In this document: positions 48,888 through 59,107 of the stretch, one piece after another
Numbering within the stretch: position 1 is the first letter of the stretch
Layout: each line of letters begins with the position of its first letter
Source: Aldrovandia affinis
Lineage: Eukaryota > Chordata > Actinopteri > Notacanthiformes > Halosauridae
Assembly: GCA_029706075.1 (NCBI GenBank)
Contig: JAINUG010000521.1
Span: 1 to 64,000, forward strand
DNA: 64,000 nt
Reading direction: 5' to 3'
Program-made: the position numbers and the translations under genes
Notes under the pieces: generated by a model
What the model was told of the DNA's origin: nothing
What the model saw: only the letters and a program-made list of their open reading frames with translations
The model's database searches: none

Positions 48888-51010
48888 GTATAGTGTTGAA
48901 CAAGTAGACAGTGGTGAAGACAATTTAGCTAGATGGACAGAGATCAGGGGTAGTGGAGTCTGAAGAGGTGGGTTTTGAGTCTCTTGCGGAAGATTGGAAG
49001 TGATTCTGCAGTCCTGACCAATTGCGGGAGGTCGTTCCACCAACGAGGGACCAGGACAGAGAAGAGGCGAGACCGCGAGGAGCTGCTGCCAGGCGCCCGG
49101 AGGGATGGGGCAGTCAGTCTGCCAGCGGAGGCGGAGCGGAGAGGTCTGGACGGGGTGTAGGGCGTGATGAGTGACTGGAGGTATGGGGGAGCAGTACCTC
49201 TGGCCGCTTGAAAAGCAAGCACCAGTGACTTGAATCTGATGCGTGCTGCGATGGGGAGCCAGTGCAGAGAGGAGAGTAGAGGGGTGACGTGGGTGAACTT
49301 CGGCTGGTTGAACACCAGGCGAGCAGCAGCGTTCTGGACTAGTTGCAGTGGCTTGATGGCACAGGCCGGAAGGCCTGCCAGCAAGGAGTTGCAGTAGTCC
49401 AGACGTGAGATCACCAGGGCCTGGACCAGGAGTTGAGTGGCCTCTGGGTGAGGAACGGTCGGATCCTCCGGATGTTGTGGAGGGAGAAACGGCAGGTCCG
49501 AGTGATCGCTGCAATATGGCTCGAGAAGCACAGCTGGTTGTCCAGGGTTACCCCAAGACTCCTGGCAGACTGGGACGGAGACACTATGGAGCCTTCCACG
49601 GTGATTGACGCATCAATCATCGGGGAGCCCTTCGCTGGGAGGAAGAGCAGCTCTGTCTTCCCCAGGTTCAGCTTCAGGTGGTGGGTGGACATCCATGCGG
49701 AGATGTCAGCCAGGCATGCAGAGATCCGTGCCGGGACCCGGGTATCAGATGGAGGGAAGGAGAGAAACAGTTGAGTGTCATCAGCATAACAGTGATAGGA
49801 AAAACCATGAGCAGAAATAACAGAACCAAGTGACTTGGTGTACAGAGAAAATAGGACAGGGCCTAGCACCGAGCTCTGCGGGACACCGGTAGAGAGGGTG
49901 CGGGGAGAGGAGAGGATCCTCTCCAGGCCACCTGGTAGGACCGGTCAGCCAGGTAGGACTCAAACCATGTCAACACAGATCCAGAGATTCCCATCTCGAC
50001 GAGAGATGAGAGCAGGATCCGGTGGTCCACGGTGTCGAATGCCGCCGACAGGTCGAGGAGAAGGAGGACGGAGCTAAGGGATCGGGACTTAGCGATGTGA
50101 AGAGCCTCTGTGACCGCAAGGAGAGCAGTCTCTGTGGAGTGGCCTGCTCTGAACCCAGATTGGTTAGGATCAAGCAGGTCGTTCTGTGAGAGATGAGCAG
50201 ACAGTTGATTATAGACAGCCCGCTCTAACGTTTTGGAGAGGAATGGGAGGAGAGAGACAGGTCGGTAGTTAGAGATGACAGCAGGATTCAGAGAGGGTTT
50301 TTTGAGGAGGGGGACAACCTGAGCGCATTTGAGGGCGGAGGGGACAGAGCCAGAGGAAAGAGAGGAGTTAATGACATTAGAGACAAAGGGGAGGATGTCC
50401 ATAGCAATGGACTGGAAGAGGGGGGAAGGAATGGGATCAAGAGGGCAGGTGGTGGGACGGTGGGAGAGAACAAGTTGAAGGATGTCAGAGTCAGGGAGGG
50501 GTGAGAAGGAGGACAGAGGAGTGGGAGGTTTAGGTAGCGGGATGGGAGAGGGCTCCTCCTCCGGGGGAAGGAGTTGCGAATGACCTCAACCTTCTCGTGA
50601 AAGAAGGATGAGAAGTCATCGGCGGTTATAGAGGAGGGGGGTGGGGGAGGAGGAGGGGTGAGGAGAGAGGAAAATGTAGCATAGAGTTTACGTGGGTTGG
50701 AAACAGAGGATTGTATCTTAGAAAGGAAGAATGCAGACTTAGCAGAGGAGAGGTTAGCGGAGAAGGAAGCCAGGAGTGTGTGGAAGTCAGACAGAGCTGC
50801 AGGGGATTTGGATTTTCTCCATTTCCTTTCTGCCGCACGCAGCTTCAGTCGGTTAGCCCGAATGGAATCGGTTAGCCAGGGGGGGGGGGGCGGAGACGAG
50901 CGGGTTTAGCGGATAGAGGACAGAGTAAGTCAAAGGAGGAGGAGAGAGAGGAACGTAGGGTGGATGATGCTACTTCAGCAGGTAGCTGAGAGAAGGCATC
51001 AGACTGCATG
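48655..51010 (-). mobile_element. L2-clade LINE, 5'-truncated, in intron 1 of the cargo gene
   Basis: Minus-strand element ending at 48,655-48,700 with the tail CGCTCTGGATAAGAGCGTCTG and short TAAAATGTAAATG repeats. It covers part of the pre-RT region, the RT and a C-terminal domain. The shared tail links it to the SINE heads in every ZNF unit and to the L2 fragments at 18.25, 45.0 and 60.3 kb. The 5' edge, near 51,005, is approximate. A poly-T run (about 48,857-48,882) lies in its 3' UTR. Confidence 0.75.
48945..50530 (-). pseudogene. L2 LINE reverse transcriptase
   Basis: On the minus strand: SNYRPVSLLPFLSKTLER, SGFRAGHSTETALLAV, LLDLSAAFDTVDH, then the catalytic box HCYADDTQLF near 49,795, and a thumb/C-terminal region with ISRLDYCNSLLAGLP and LHWLPIAARIRFK, ending at LFRLHYP. 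At least two frameshifts (near 49,870 and 49,500) break the ORF. No endonuclease domain is present because of 5' truncation. Confidence 0.8.
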
Positions 51011-52299
51011 AAAAAGATGATTTCTTTACTACTTTCTTTGTCTCCACTAGTAAATTGGAGAGATTCATTAAGTGACTTTAAATCTTGTATTTCATAGAAA
51101 GCAGCGCGTCGTCTCCACAACTCTGAGGGAAATAGCAGGCGCTACGAACCAGAGCAAGGGTAAGATACAAAATAAAAAAGACTACATGCATTCTGCTGTA
51201 TAAATGTAAATAGGTTCTCTAATATATTTATATTTTGTTTTCAGAGACTGAGCTCGCCTCGCAATGAGGCAGTCACTTCTTATTTGGTGGAAGCTCTAGC
51301 AGCAAGCCCGGATTTGCATAGTGTGGATAATGATGCCATTATGTGTAAGCATTTTACTGTTTGCTGTACTGTGCAGATTTTTCGTTTTTTACTTTTAAAA
51401 GTACTTTTAGTGTGGCTATTTCCATTGTTTATGCATAGACTACCATACTCATTCAATTGTTTTCCAGCGGCCTGTAAGACCTACTATGAGACCGTACGCA
51501 GGAACTTCCGGTTCAGCCAACCGGACCTTGCAGTTCAGGCAGAAGCCGTGAAGAATGCAGCCCGCAGTCGACAGAGAAGAAAGGGTAAGATTTACTAGAC
51601 AGTAGTACAAATATGAATACACTATAGAAGATATAACCAGTATAGACAGTGGTATAAATAATGAATAATATTGTTGGTCAATGTGACATTAATTTTCTGT
51701 TACATTAGTAGATGTCTTGTGTCAACACGCAGTGCATTGAGCAGTACTGATTGTCTATACTGATTGTGTTTACAGCTGCTGGAAGCGAGGCAGAGTGTAC
51801 TAGTTCCAGGTGACATGGATTTCTGGAAGGGCGTCACTATTGACCTGATGTCCGATGAGGAGGACTGCATCCAAGAGGGGGTGTCTGGGTGGATTGTGCG
51901 GCCTCCATTCTTTCGCAGCGAGGAGCTCTCCAACCTGTGTGCCAGACTGCAGGACTGCCTGGATTCTAATCCAAAGTACACGGCAACACATCGACGGCGT
52001 CTGCCCGTTGTTGGAGCACATCCAGACAGAATGCCACCAACTGCATATCCATCAGAGGCGGCAGAAAGACATTTCAATCCCCTTCTGATGCCCCAGGCCC
52101 CTGCCCGTCATCGACTGTAATACTGTGCCTTTTTATACTCTGTATACTATGTATATCTGTATACTGTATACTTTGACTTGATTTGTCTTTGTTTTTTTAT
52201 ACTCTGTATATTGTGTACCTACCTGGTTGTGCCTTTAAAAAAATAAAGTCCCTTTCCAGAGCTCTTGTGTTTTACCTAATTTTAGCATTCATTACAACT

Positions 52300-52790
52300 G
52301 GGATGCAATTGTAACTTTAAGATAATGTTCCTTGCAAACCTGAATGCAACCTACACAGAACGTTCCAAGAACGTAAAGAAAACTATACATTTTAACCTAA
52401 GCAGAACTATAAAACGTTCTGGGAACGTTTAGGAGACGTCGCAATTGCTGTAACTTTAGGATAACGTTCCCAGAATGTTCCTTGCAAACCTGAATGCAAC
52501 CTACACAGAACGTTCCAAGAACGTAAAGAAAACTTTCCATCAGAACCTAGGGAGAACTATAAAACGTTCTGGGAACGTTTAGGAGACGTTGCAATTGCTG
52601 TAACTTTAGGACAACGTTCCCAGAACGTTCCTTGCAAACCTGAATGCAACCTACACAGAACGTTCATAGAACGAAAAGAAAACTTTCCATCAGAACCTAG
52701 GGAGAACCAAAATGTAACGTTTTGCTAACCTTTACATAACCAAAAATAACGTTCCCAGAACGTTCTGGGAACCACATTTTGTTTGCTGGG
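52300..52790 (+). repeat. Right subterminal tandem repeats (about 150-bp period)
   Basis: Three tandem copies starting near 52,313, 52,452 and 52,602. Each has TTGCAAACCTGAATGCAACC, CAGAACGTTC and GTTCTGGGAACGTTTAGGAG. They lead into the terminal CCCAGAACGTTCTGGGAACC and GTTTGCTGGG. Confidence 0.7.
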
Positions 52791-54508
52791 ATAGCCTACC
52801 TCTTAATTAGTCTCTCTTTTCCTCCTCCTTCCTCCGTTTTCTCCCCTGCGCACCTGAAGGCTTGTGCCTTTTCAAAGTCATTGTGCAAATATAAAATCTG
52901 TCATCAATCTGCTGTCTTATCTTGCGTCGCGCTGATGTTGGCTCTCTGCCTGACTGCATCAGTAGTGCGTGCCTCTCTGACCCCGTCACCTGCGCTTGAC
53001 CCGACAGACGACAGCACATCTCTTTGGTTGCCTGTGATGCGCGCATGTAACCCCCACTTTCAGCAAGCAGCCACATCGTATCCCCCACCTCAATAACAGC
53101 ATCTCTGTCAAAGTTAGTGGCGTAACGGAACGCAGTTGATCCGTACGGATCACCCCCCACAGTTCGGCACGCATATGAACCGCAGATTAATTGCTACATT
53201 GAACCATCATAGAGAAATACAGTTTTTCTGCCGCTGTTACGTTTTAAAGTAACAATTCCCTAAATCTCGATGCAGAGTTACAGTGAAGAGATAGACAAGA
53301 CAGGTGCATGCTGTGTTTTGCTCTGAAGCGCAACGATTGGTTAATTATGCACAAAAAAGCCATTGTGTGTTTACCTCATGTTGAATCCCAACGAATTAAT
53401 CGGAGATTATCGCGTTGCAAAAAGCAGACAAGTCATGGCTAGCGGAGGAGCGGAGGAACTTGAAAAGCGTCCCGCATCATTTAAATCGCATGTATGGGAG
53501 CACTTTGGCTGCCCTGTAAATGATATTGGCTGCCCTTTAAATTATATTGGCTGGTTACCTGTAGCCTAATCTATCCAACATTACATACATTTAAAACACT
53601 CTAGACATTCGTAGTCAGCTGTTCAAAAAAGTAGTAACGTTAGGCATTTGCATGCAGTGACCCTAGCCAACTCTTAGGGGTGCAGTGAATTTAGCTAATT
53701 TAGATTAATAATCTTAGTATACAGTATGTGCGCAATGTTAGTTATAGCCAGCGATTTCTACTTTGGCTGCCTCGTTACAAAACATTTAACAGCCTTGCTT
53801 GCTGGTTGTTGATTGTTGTTAAACGCCCGAGGAATTGAAGAATGGTAACGATAAGTTTGTCGTCACACAGATCAGTGACACTTGACACAGTTGTTATTAA
53901 CTAGCTCGCAATTGTTAGCTATTTTAGGAAACCAAGATTGGATGTCTACCCCTAACATTATTCTGTAAGCAGTGATAACGGGTTCTCGAGGTTGACTAGC
54001 TGGCTAAACATAGCTAGAAGAAAACATACTAGGTCAGAGTTAGCTATGCTGAACGATTAGCTAGATGGTTACGTTAGTTAACCATCGCTAATGCGTTTCC
54101 AAGATGAGTGAAGTGTTTCAAACGAGCTATCGAGCCAGCTCATGGTGTCAACCAACTAAACGTTTCTACAGTTTGTAGAACAGATTATGGCAGTTTTAAA
54201 GTTCCAATAGCTAGCTCAATTGAGCAACAGATAACATGAACGTTTTCAGAATTGGCTAGCTAGCTAGCCAAGACAGTCTATGCCGTTAGCTAACTCCGTA
54301 TAAGAAATGTTAGCGATAGCTAGCGAGTTTACTAACCGCTAGCTTATTTACCCTACAACTCAGATTCTGGAAAACACCAGTTAGCCAACTAGCTAGTACT
54401 TGGCTACTTTAGGACTAAGATAACTCCATAGACGCTAGCTAACGGTAGCTTACTAACCTAACGTTTTAAAAAGCGGTAAATGGGCAAAAATGTAGCCGCC
54501 TGTATTTG
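52791..54508 (+). other. Interior of hAT element A, copy 2
   Basis: Same sequence as 20,560-21,340 joined to 24,450-25,370. A BED-finger remnant (ELEKRPASFKSHVWEHFGC) lies at about 53,445-53,520; the rest is TAGC-rich and non-coding. Confidence 0.5.
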
Positions 54509-54539
54509 ATCACAAGGCACAATAATCAGCAATTTTTTT

Positions 54540-54899
54540 CAAACATGAAAAAGACAAACAAAAGGGAATTATATACAGCCAACAAACTAAGAGAAAAACG
54601 AATATGTACAAAAACAATACTAAAGGTATGTGGTCTTAACGTAGCCCCTTCACACCTACATCAGAATTACTGTACTATTGAATCTCTTTTCAGTGTGAGT
54701 CCATCTGGCCTGCAGGTGGCAGCAATGCGCTTAGCAGCGTTAAATCTCTGCCATTACCTCTACAAGAAGAAGAAGAATTTCGGGTTAGCAGTTTGCTCAT
54801 TCAAACGAATAAAAAAAGAGAACGAGAATTGCATCAGGATGAAAATGTCATTGGAGAATCAAACCGAGGAAGCGGAACATAACACGAGCGAATAAGGGT
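54540..54899 (+). other. Candidate 5' UTR exons of ZNF unit 5 (orphaned)
   Basis: Conserved donor/acceptor arrangement as in units 1-4, but no zinc-finger exon follows. Downstream is a Tc1 element and then the 3' region. Confidence 0.35.
54709..54722 (+). promoter_or_regulatory. CTCF-like motif, unit 5
   Basis: CCTGCAGGTGGCAG, retained although the gene body is gone. Confidence 0.45.
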
Positions 54900-54989
54900 A
54901 TGCTTTAAAAAAATAAGTAGTGCTGGTGGCTAGTTTTGTTTCGCGCTAGCAGGATCCTCCTGTAACACACGAGCCTCTCATCTGGGCCT

Positions 54990-55080
54990 GATTTACCGAT
55001 CCATTATCTTAATCCAGAGCGATTTACGCCGTTTAGATGCATTTACCTACATCCATTTATGCGGCTGGATATTTACTGAA
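54990..55080 (-). repeat. tRNA-derived SINE tail, unit 5 (cut off)
   Basis: L2-like tail end of the minus-strand SINE; the head is missing where the Tc1 element begins. Confidence 0.45.
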
Positions 55081-56398
55081 GCTGAAAGCTAATGGATGAT
55101 TAGAAACACCTTGTGCAATTACGTTAGCACATCTGAAAACGGTTTTGCTGGTTAGAGAAGCTATAAAACTGGCCTTACTTTGAGCTAGTTGAGTATCTGG
55201 AGCATCACATTTGTGGGTTCGATTATACTCTCAAAATGGCCAGAAAAAGAGAACTTTCATATGAAACGCGACAGTCTATTCTTGTTCTTAGAAATGAAGG
55301 CTATTCCATGCGAGAAATTGCCAAGAAACTGAACATTTCCTACAACGGTGTGTGCTACTCCCTTCAGAGAACAGCACAAACAGGCTCTACCCAGAGTAGA
55401 AACAGAAGTGGGAGGCCCCGGTGCACAACTGAGCAAGAAGAGAAGTACATTAGAGTCTCTAGTTTGAGAAATGGACGCCTCACAGGTCCTGAACTGGCAG
55501 CTTCATTAAATGGTACCCGCAAAACGCCAGTGTCAACGTCTACAGTGAAGAGGCGACTCCGGGATGCTGGCCTAGGCAGAGTGGCAAATAAAAGGAAAAG
55601 ATTAATATGGGCAAAAGAACACAGACATTGGACAGAGGAAGATTGGAAAAAAGTGTTATGGACAGGCGAATCGAAGTTTGAGGTGTTTGGATCACACCGA
55701 AGAACATTTGTGAGACGCAGAACAAGTGAAAAGATGCTGGAAGAGTGCCTGACGTCATCTGTCAAGCATGGTGGAGGTAATGTGATGGTCTGGGGCTGCT
55801 TTGGTGCTGGTAAAGTGGGAGATTTGTACAAGATAAAAGGGATTTTGAATAAGGAAGGCTATCACTCAATTTTGCAACGCCATGCCATACCCTGTGGACA
55901 GCGCTTGATTGGAGCCAATTTCCTCCTACAACAGGACAATGACCCAAAGCACACCTCCAAATTATGCAAGAACTATTTAGGGAAGAAGCAGGCAGCTGGT
56001 ATTCTGTCTGTAATGGAGTGGCCAGCGCAGTCACCAGATCTCAACCCCATTGAGCTGTTGTGGGAGCAGCTTGACCGTATGGTACGCAAGAAGTGCCCAT
56101 CAAGCCAATCCAACTTGTGGGAGGTGCTTCAGGAAGCGTGGGGTGAAATTTCTTCAGATTCCCTCAACAAATTAACAGCTAGAATGCCAAAGGTCTGCAA
56201 TGCTGTAATTGCTGCAAAGGGAGCATTCTTTGATGAAAGCAAAGTTTGAAGGACAAAATTATTGTTTCAAATAAAAATCTTTGTCAATGTCTTGACTATA
56301 TTTTCTATTCATTTTGCAACTCATTTGATAAATAAAAGTGAGTTTTCATGGAAAACACGAAATTCTCTGGGTGACCCCAAACCTTTGAATGGTAGTGT
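55081..56398 (+). mobile_element. Tc1/mariner DD38E (Intruder-type) element, left end missing
   Basis: The right inverted repeat GGTGACCCCAAACCTTTGAA plus TGGTAGTG ends near 56,394 and matches the termini of the deleted copy at 43,563-44,113. The matching left repeat is absent, and the element begins abruptly after SINE sequence. It carries an uninterrupted transposase ORF. Confidence 0.75.
55236..56249 (+). CDS. Tc1/mariner DD38E transposase (first catalytic Asp lost)
   Basis: 337 aa, full length for the superfamily. The N-terminal paired-like helix-turn-helix region (residues about 1-110; SMREIAKKLNISYNGV) includes an AT-hook-like SGRPRC at 58-63. The catalytic part has Asp234 in LLQQDNDPKHT and Glu273 in PDLNPIELLW, 38 residues apart, the spacing named DD38E (Intruder family). 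The first catalytic Asp, expected in WTDESKF, is Gly144 here (WTGESKFEVF, codon GGC), which should abolish cleavage. The ORF is otherwise unbroken, so inactivation looks recent. ATG 55,236 is the natural start. Confidence 0.85.
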   Translation: MARKRELSYETRQSILVLRNEGYSMREIAKKLNISYNGVCYSLQRTAQTGSTQSRNRSGRPRCTTEQEEKYIRVSSLRNGRLTGPELAASLNGTRKTPVSTSTVKRRLRDAGLGRVANKRKRLIWAKEHRHWTEEDWKKVLWTGESKFEVFGSHRRTFVRRRTSEKMLEECLTSSVKHGGGNVMVWGCFGAGKVGDLYKIKGILNKEGYHSILQRHAIPCGQRLIGANFLLQQDNDPKHTSKLCKNYLGKKQAAGILSVMEWPAQSPDLNPIELLWEQLDRMVRKKCPSSQSNLWEVLQEAWGEISSDSLNKLTARMPKVCNAVIAAKGAFFDESKV

Positions 56399-56399
56399 T

Positions 56400-56648
56400 T
56401 TATTTTTTTTTTTTTTTTTCCAGATATTAGTTTGAGCAGAACTACTCGAGTTATCTAAACTGTCAATTGTGCTTTGTTTTTGCATATATTTTGCATATAC
56501 ATTTTTCCTGCTTCCAACACATCAACTTCAAGAACTGACTGTTCACTCGCTGCCTCATATATCCCACCCCTCGACAGGTGCCATTGTAATGAGATGATCA
56601 ATGTTATTCACTTCACCTGTCAGTGGTTTTACTGTTGTGGCTGATTGT
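56400..56648 (+). repeat. Poly-T and a second Tc1/mariner terminal remnant
   Basis: A T-run at 56,401-56,419, a scrap of ZNF intron, then about 130 bp (CGACAGGTGCCATTGTAATG ... CACCTGTCAGTGGTTTTAC) that resembles the 3' end of another fish Tc1/mariner family. No ORF. Confidence 0.35.
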
Positions 56649-57175
56649 ATATATATATATATATATACATATGTAATTTAAATGATAAAATATTACCAAC
56701 GTCGTGAGACCAGATTTATTGTTTTGAAATGTTTACATGAATGAAATGTGTAAAACTAATCAAAAGGTTCTTAAAAGGGGAAATGTTTTCCATTTGATGA
56801 GGGACCCCCTGAGGCTCCTTCAGAGACCCATGTGGGAGCCCCTGTTCTACAGCGCAGGCTTACCCAATTGTGTTGACTTGGACATAAAGGCTGTTATTAG
56901 CTTGAACTTCTGAAATATGTTTTCTATTCAGATTTGTCTTCAGTAAAGAGTAAAATAAAGGTAATATTTTATCTCAGTCTGTCTCAAGTTTATTGCCGGT
57001 ATCTCATTTGTTTTTAATGAGTAACATCAGCATGTGTAGTAACACAAACTATATTTGTTTGACTATTAAAGGTTATTATTTTCTCTATGAAGTTTAATGC
57101 TGAAATCATTTTCAGTGTTCAATCAATTTGTTTGAACTTTGTTTTGTTGTTTTAAATTATTGTATTTTTTCTTAC
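56649..57175 (+). other. ZNF unit 5 3' region (gene body missing)
   Basis: (TA)n followed by the unit 3' sequence with the GATGAGGGACCCCCTGAGG block (about 56,796) and AATAAA at 56,954. The zinc-finger exon that should precede it is deleted. Confidence 0.45.
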
Positions 57176-57250
57176 CTGCTCAAAGACTACAGATGAAACG
57201 GAGCCTCTGAGCTGAATCTGGTACTAAATAGTGGATGCGCTGACATCCAT
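57176..57250 (-). other. Antisense exon-like ORF, unit 5 (nonsense)
   Basis: Same exon, but TTG to TAG at codon 9 stops the frame; the donor is kept. Confidence 0.4.
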
Positions 57251-57625
57251 GTTGAAAATCATATGCTGTCCCTGTAAAAGTAAACCTGTATGTCCTAATT
57301 AATTACTGTTAAAAAGAAAATCAAATAAATAAATGAATCAAACTCATGAGTCATAAAATCGCTCTTATTTGACAACTGTCCCTTGTGTCAGTGTGGGTTT
57401 TAATTGCTGTTTCACATACCTGTACTGAAAGGTTTTATTGAAGCTCCAAGTCATTTTTGTGAGTAATTGACACTCAGTGGACTGTTGTATTGATGCTTTT
57501 GGATTTGGGTTAGTGCTGGATGTGACCTGGAGTTAAACTCCAAATGGAGGATCCAGTGTTGTAAGGCTGTTTCCCATCTGTCGGTGTCTGAAGAAAATCA
57601 CAAGACCCAAATTTAACTACTAAAG

Positions 57626-57960
57626 TGGTTCTGTGTGGTTCAGTAGGTAGAGCATGGCGCTGGCAACGCGTAGGTTGTGGGTTCGATTCCCACTGAAACC
57701 ACATATACTGAAAAAACTATTTATGCAGTTGTGAGGAGCATCAGCGCATCCACACAGGAGAATAAAACGCCCAGCTGTGCAGTATCCGGTAAAGTTATAC
57801 TCAAAAACGTTTATACTGGTTCTGTGTGGCTCAGTTGGTAGAGCACGGCGTTGGCAACGCTTAGGTTGTGGGTTCAATTCCCACTGGGACCACATACAGT
57901 AGTGAATGCATGCATTTTTCAGTGTAAGTCGCTTTGGAAAAAAGCGTCTGCTAAATGCCA
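57626..57960 (+). repeat. Pair of tRNA-derived SINE heads, unit 6 (best tail)
   Basis: Two heads. The second ends in the least decayed tail (GTAAGTCGCTTTGGAAAAAA then GCGTCTGCTAAATGCC) followed by a TATATTA run. Confidence 0.7.
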
Positions 57961-57989
57961 TATATTATATATTAAAACATGACTGTGAT

Positions 57990-58367
57990 GTGCACCTGCG
58001 GATTCACACCTGAGAAAAAAACACACAGCTGTGCAGTGTGAGAAGGTCTTCACCAGCAAAGATAATTGTAAGATGTATCAGCACAAACACACGAGACAAG
58101 CCATATAAGTGTGCTGAGTGTGGAAAGCACTTCACCAGGAAAAGTAGTTCATTAATATTGGAGAAAAACTATACTATAACTGATTGTGGGAAGAGATTCA
58201 CTAGAAAATATTACTATTACATTATTACAAGCATACTCACAAAAGAGTTAAACCATACATGTGTCCTGAGTGTTTGCGTGGAAGAGTTCAATAAGACTTT
58301 CACCAAGGAAAATAACATTGATTTGTGCCAACGTGCAAAAATCCAAAATGATGGACTTGTGGGAAGA
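57990..58367 (+). pseudogene. Relic of a different C2H2 zinc-finger gene
   Basis: Decayed fingers: CEKVFTSKDN, KPYKCAECGKHFTRKSSS, TDCGKRFTRK, then PYMCPECL in another frame. The finger type (FTRKSS) differs from the array genes. The linker relic found between the SINE heads in all other units aligns with its upstream part (CAGCTGTGCAGTGT), so this is the fuller version of that ancestral pseudogene. Confidence 0.6.
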
Positions 58368-58372
58368 CAATT

Positions 58373-59107
58373 TGTCACGTCTCGTGTTCGTGTTCCCCGT
58401 AATTAGGTGTTTGTTTTCCTAGTTGTCCGGTCCGTGTTTTTACTTTCGCTTACCTGTTTCCAGTCTCGTCATTGTATTATCGTTTTCACCTGTTTTTCGT
58501 TATGTCTGATGTAGCTAAGCTGTTCGTTTCCCATGTTCATTTCCAGATTGTCTCGTCATTGTATTATCGTTTTCACTTATTCCTCATGTGTCTGATTGCA
58601 GTCAGCTGCATTCGTGTTAATTCCTGATTGTTTCTTGTTATGTCTAATGTATGTAAGCTGTGCGTTTTCCCATGTTCATTGCCAGATTGTCTTGTTCTTT
58701 GCCTATGCAAAAGCACAAGTATGCTTTCACAACTTTCCAGCGCTTTCTTCGTTTACCCGTGTTTTGTTTCATCGTGATTTTGTTTGTGCTCCCATATTCG
58801 TCTGTATCTCAGTCTCCTTCCCGACCCACCTGTTCATGCTCCTTGTGGTTCCAGCCCCGCTCCTCTCTGTGTTCCCGGACTGATTTCCTGTTATCGACCT
58901 CTGCCTGCCCATTGACAGCGTCTTGCCTGCCTCTGACACAGCTGAAGCCTGAAACAAACTTTGCCTGTCCCCGACCACTCTTTGGAAGCCTGTATTGCCC
59001 TGATTGCTCCTGTTTGCTCCTGTTTGACCATTGCCTGTTGTTTTCGCAAAAAAGGTCATTATTGCATTTCTGGGTCTGCGCCTGGTTTTCCGGTACCAAT
59101 CGTGACA
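58373..59107 (+). repeat. Solo LTR, Gypsy-type
   Basis: 735 bp from TGTCACG to CGTGACA, with 5-bp target duplication CAATT at 58,368-58,372 and 59,108-59,112. The other units give the empty site GAAGACAATTGATGAAACC. The C/T-rich 3' half is typical of fish Gypsy LTRs. No internal region and no real ORF. Confidence 0.8.

Larger units (their letters stand above)
48101..52120 (+). pseudogene. Multi-exon cargo gene of the ISL2EU-like element (unrecognised)
   Basis: Proposed exons: 48,101-48,395, 51,098-51,159, 51,247-51,344, 51,468-51,584 and 51,776-52,120, all with GT-AG borders, followed by AATAAA at 52,242. Exon 1 (MAAPGRRLSY at its start) encodes a probable coiled coil (VKESLEDMSVQ, GFESMENRIGILEKTVSAL) and a basic stretch (KRKRRAQN). 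Exons 3-5 encode SYLVEALAASPDLHSVDNDA, CKTYYETVRRNFRFSQPDL, a basic RSRQRRK segment, and a C-terminal part with MSDEED and GVSGWIVRPPFFRSEEL. The intact-looking C-terminus argues for real coding. One extra base in exon 1 (near 48,145) and a phase mismatch between exons 4 and 5 suggest this copy is broken. It loosely recalls fish proteins annotated as C14orf93-like, but that is from memory and weak. It resembles neither hAT transposase nor YqaJ. Confidence 0.55.
47302..52790 (+). mobile_element. ISL2EU-like DNA transposon carrying a multi-exon gene
   Basis: Perfect terminal inverted repeats CCCAGCAAAC and GTTTGCTGGG. The empty site GATGACATAGCC in hAT copy 1 (about 20,560) becomes GATGACAT...ATAGCC here, a 2-bp AT duplication. 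AT duplications and GAACGTTC-rich subterminal repeats suggest the ISL2EU superfamily, related to PIF/Harbinger; this assignment is moderately sure. No transposase or YqaJ nuclease is visible. The interior holds a five-exon gene (48,101-52,120) and a 5'-truncated L2 LINE within its first intron. Confidence 0.6.
46868..54508 (+). mobile_element. hAT element A, copy 2 (carrying a 5.5 kb passenger)
   Basis: Left terminus CAGGGCCGGCCC at 46,868, with ATCACAAG at 46,860-46,867 and 54,509-54,516. About 20 bp of the right end is deleted, leaving only the terminal TG. Same insertion site as copy 1, so the two descend from one event followed by unit duplication. It lacks nested elements B and C, and its sequence near 53,590 shows their empty sites. 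It has instead a different passenger at 47,302-52,790. Confidence 0.85.

Noticed and set aside
49433..49774. Plus-strand ORFs across the L2 LINE.
   Set aside because: They are antisense shadows of the minus-strand reverse transcriptase, which has recognisable motifs.
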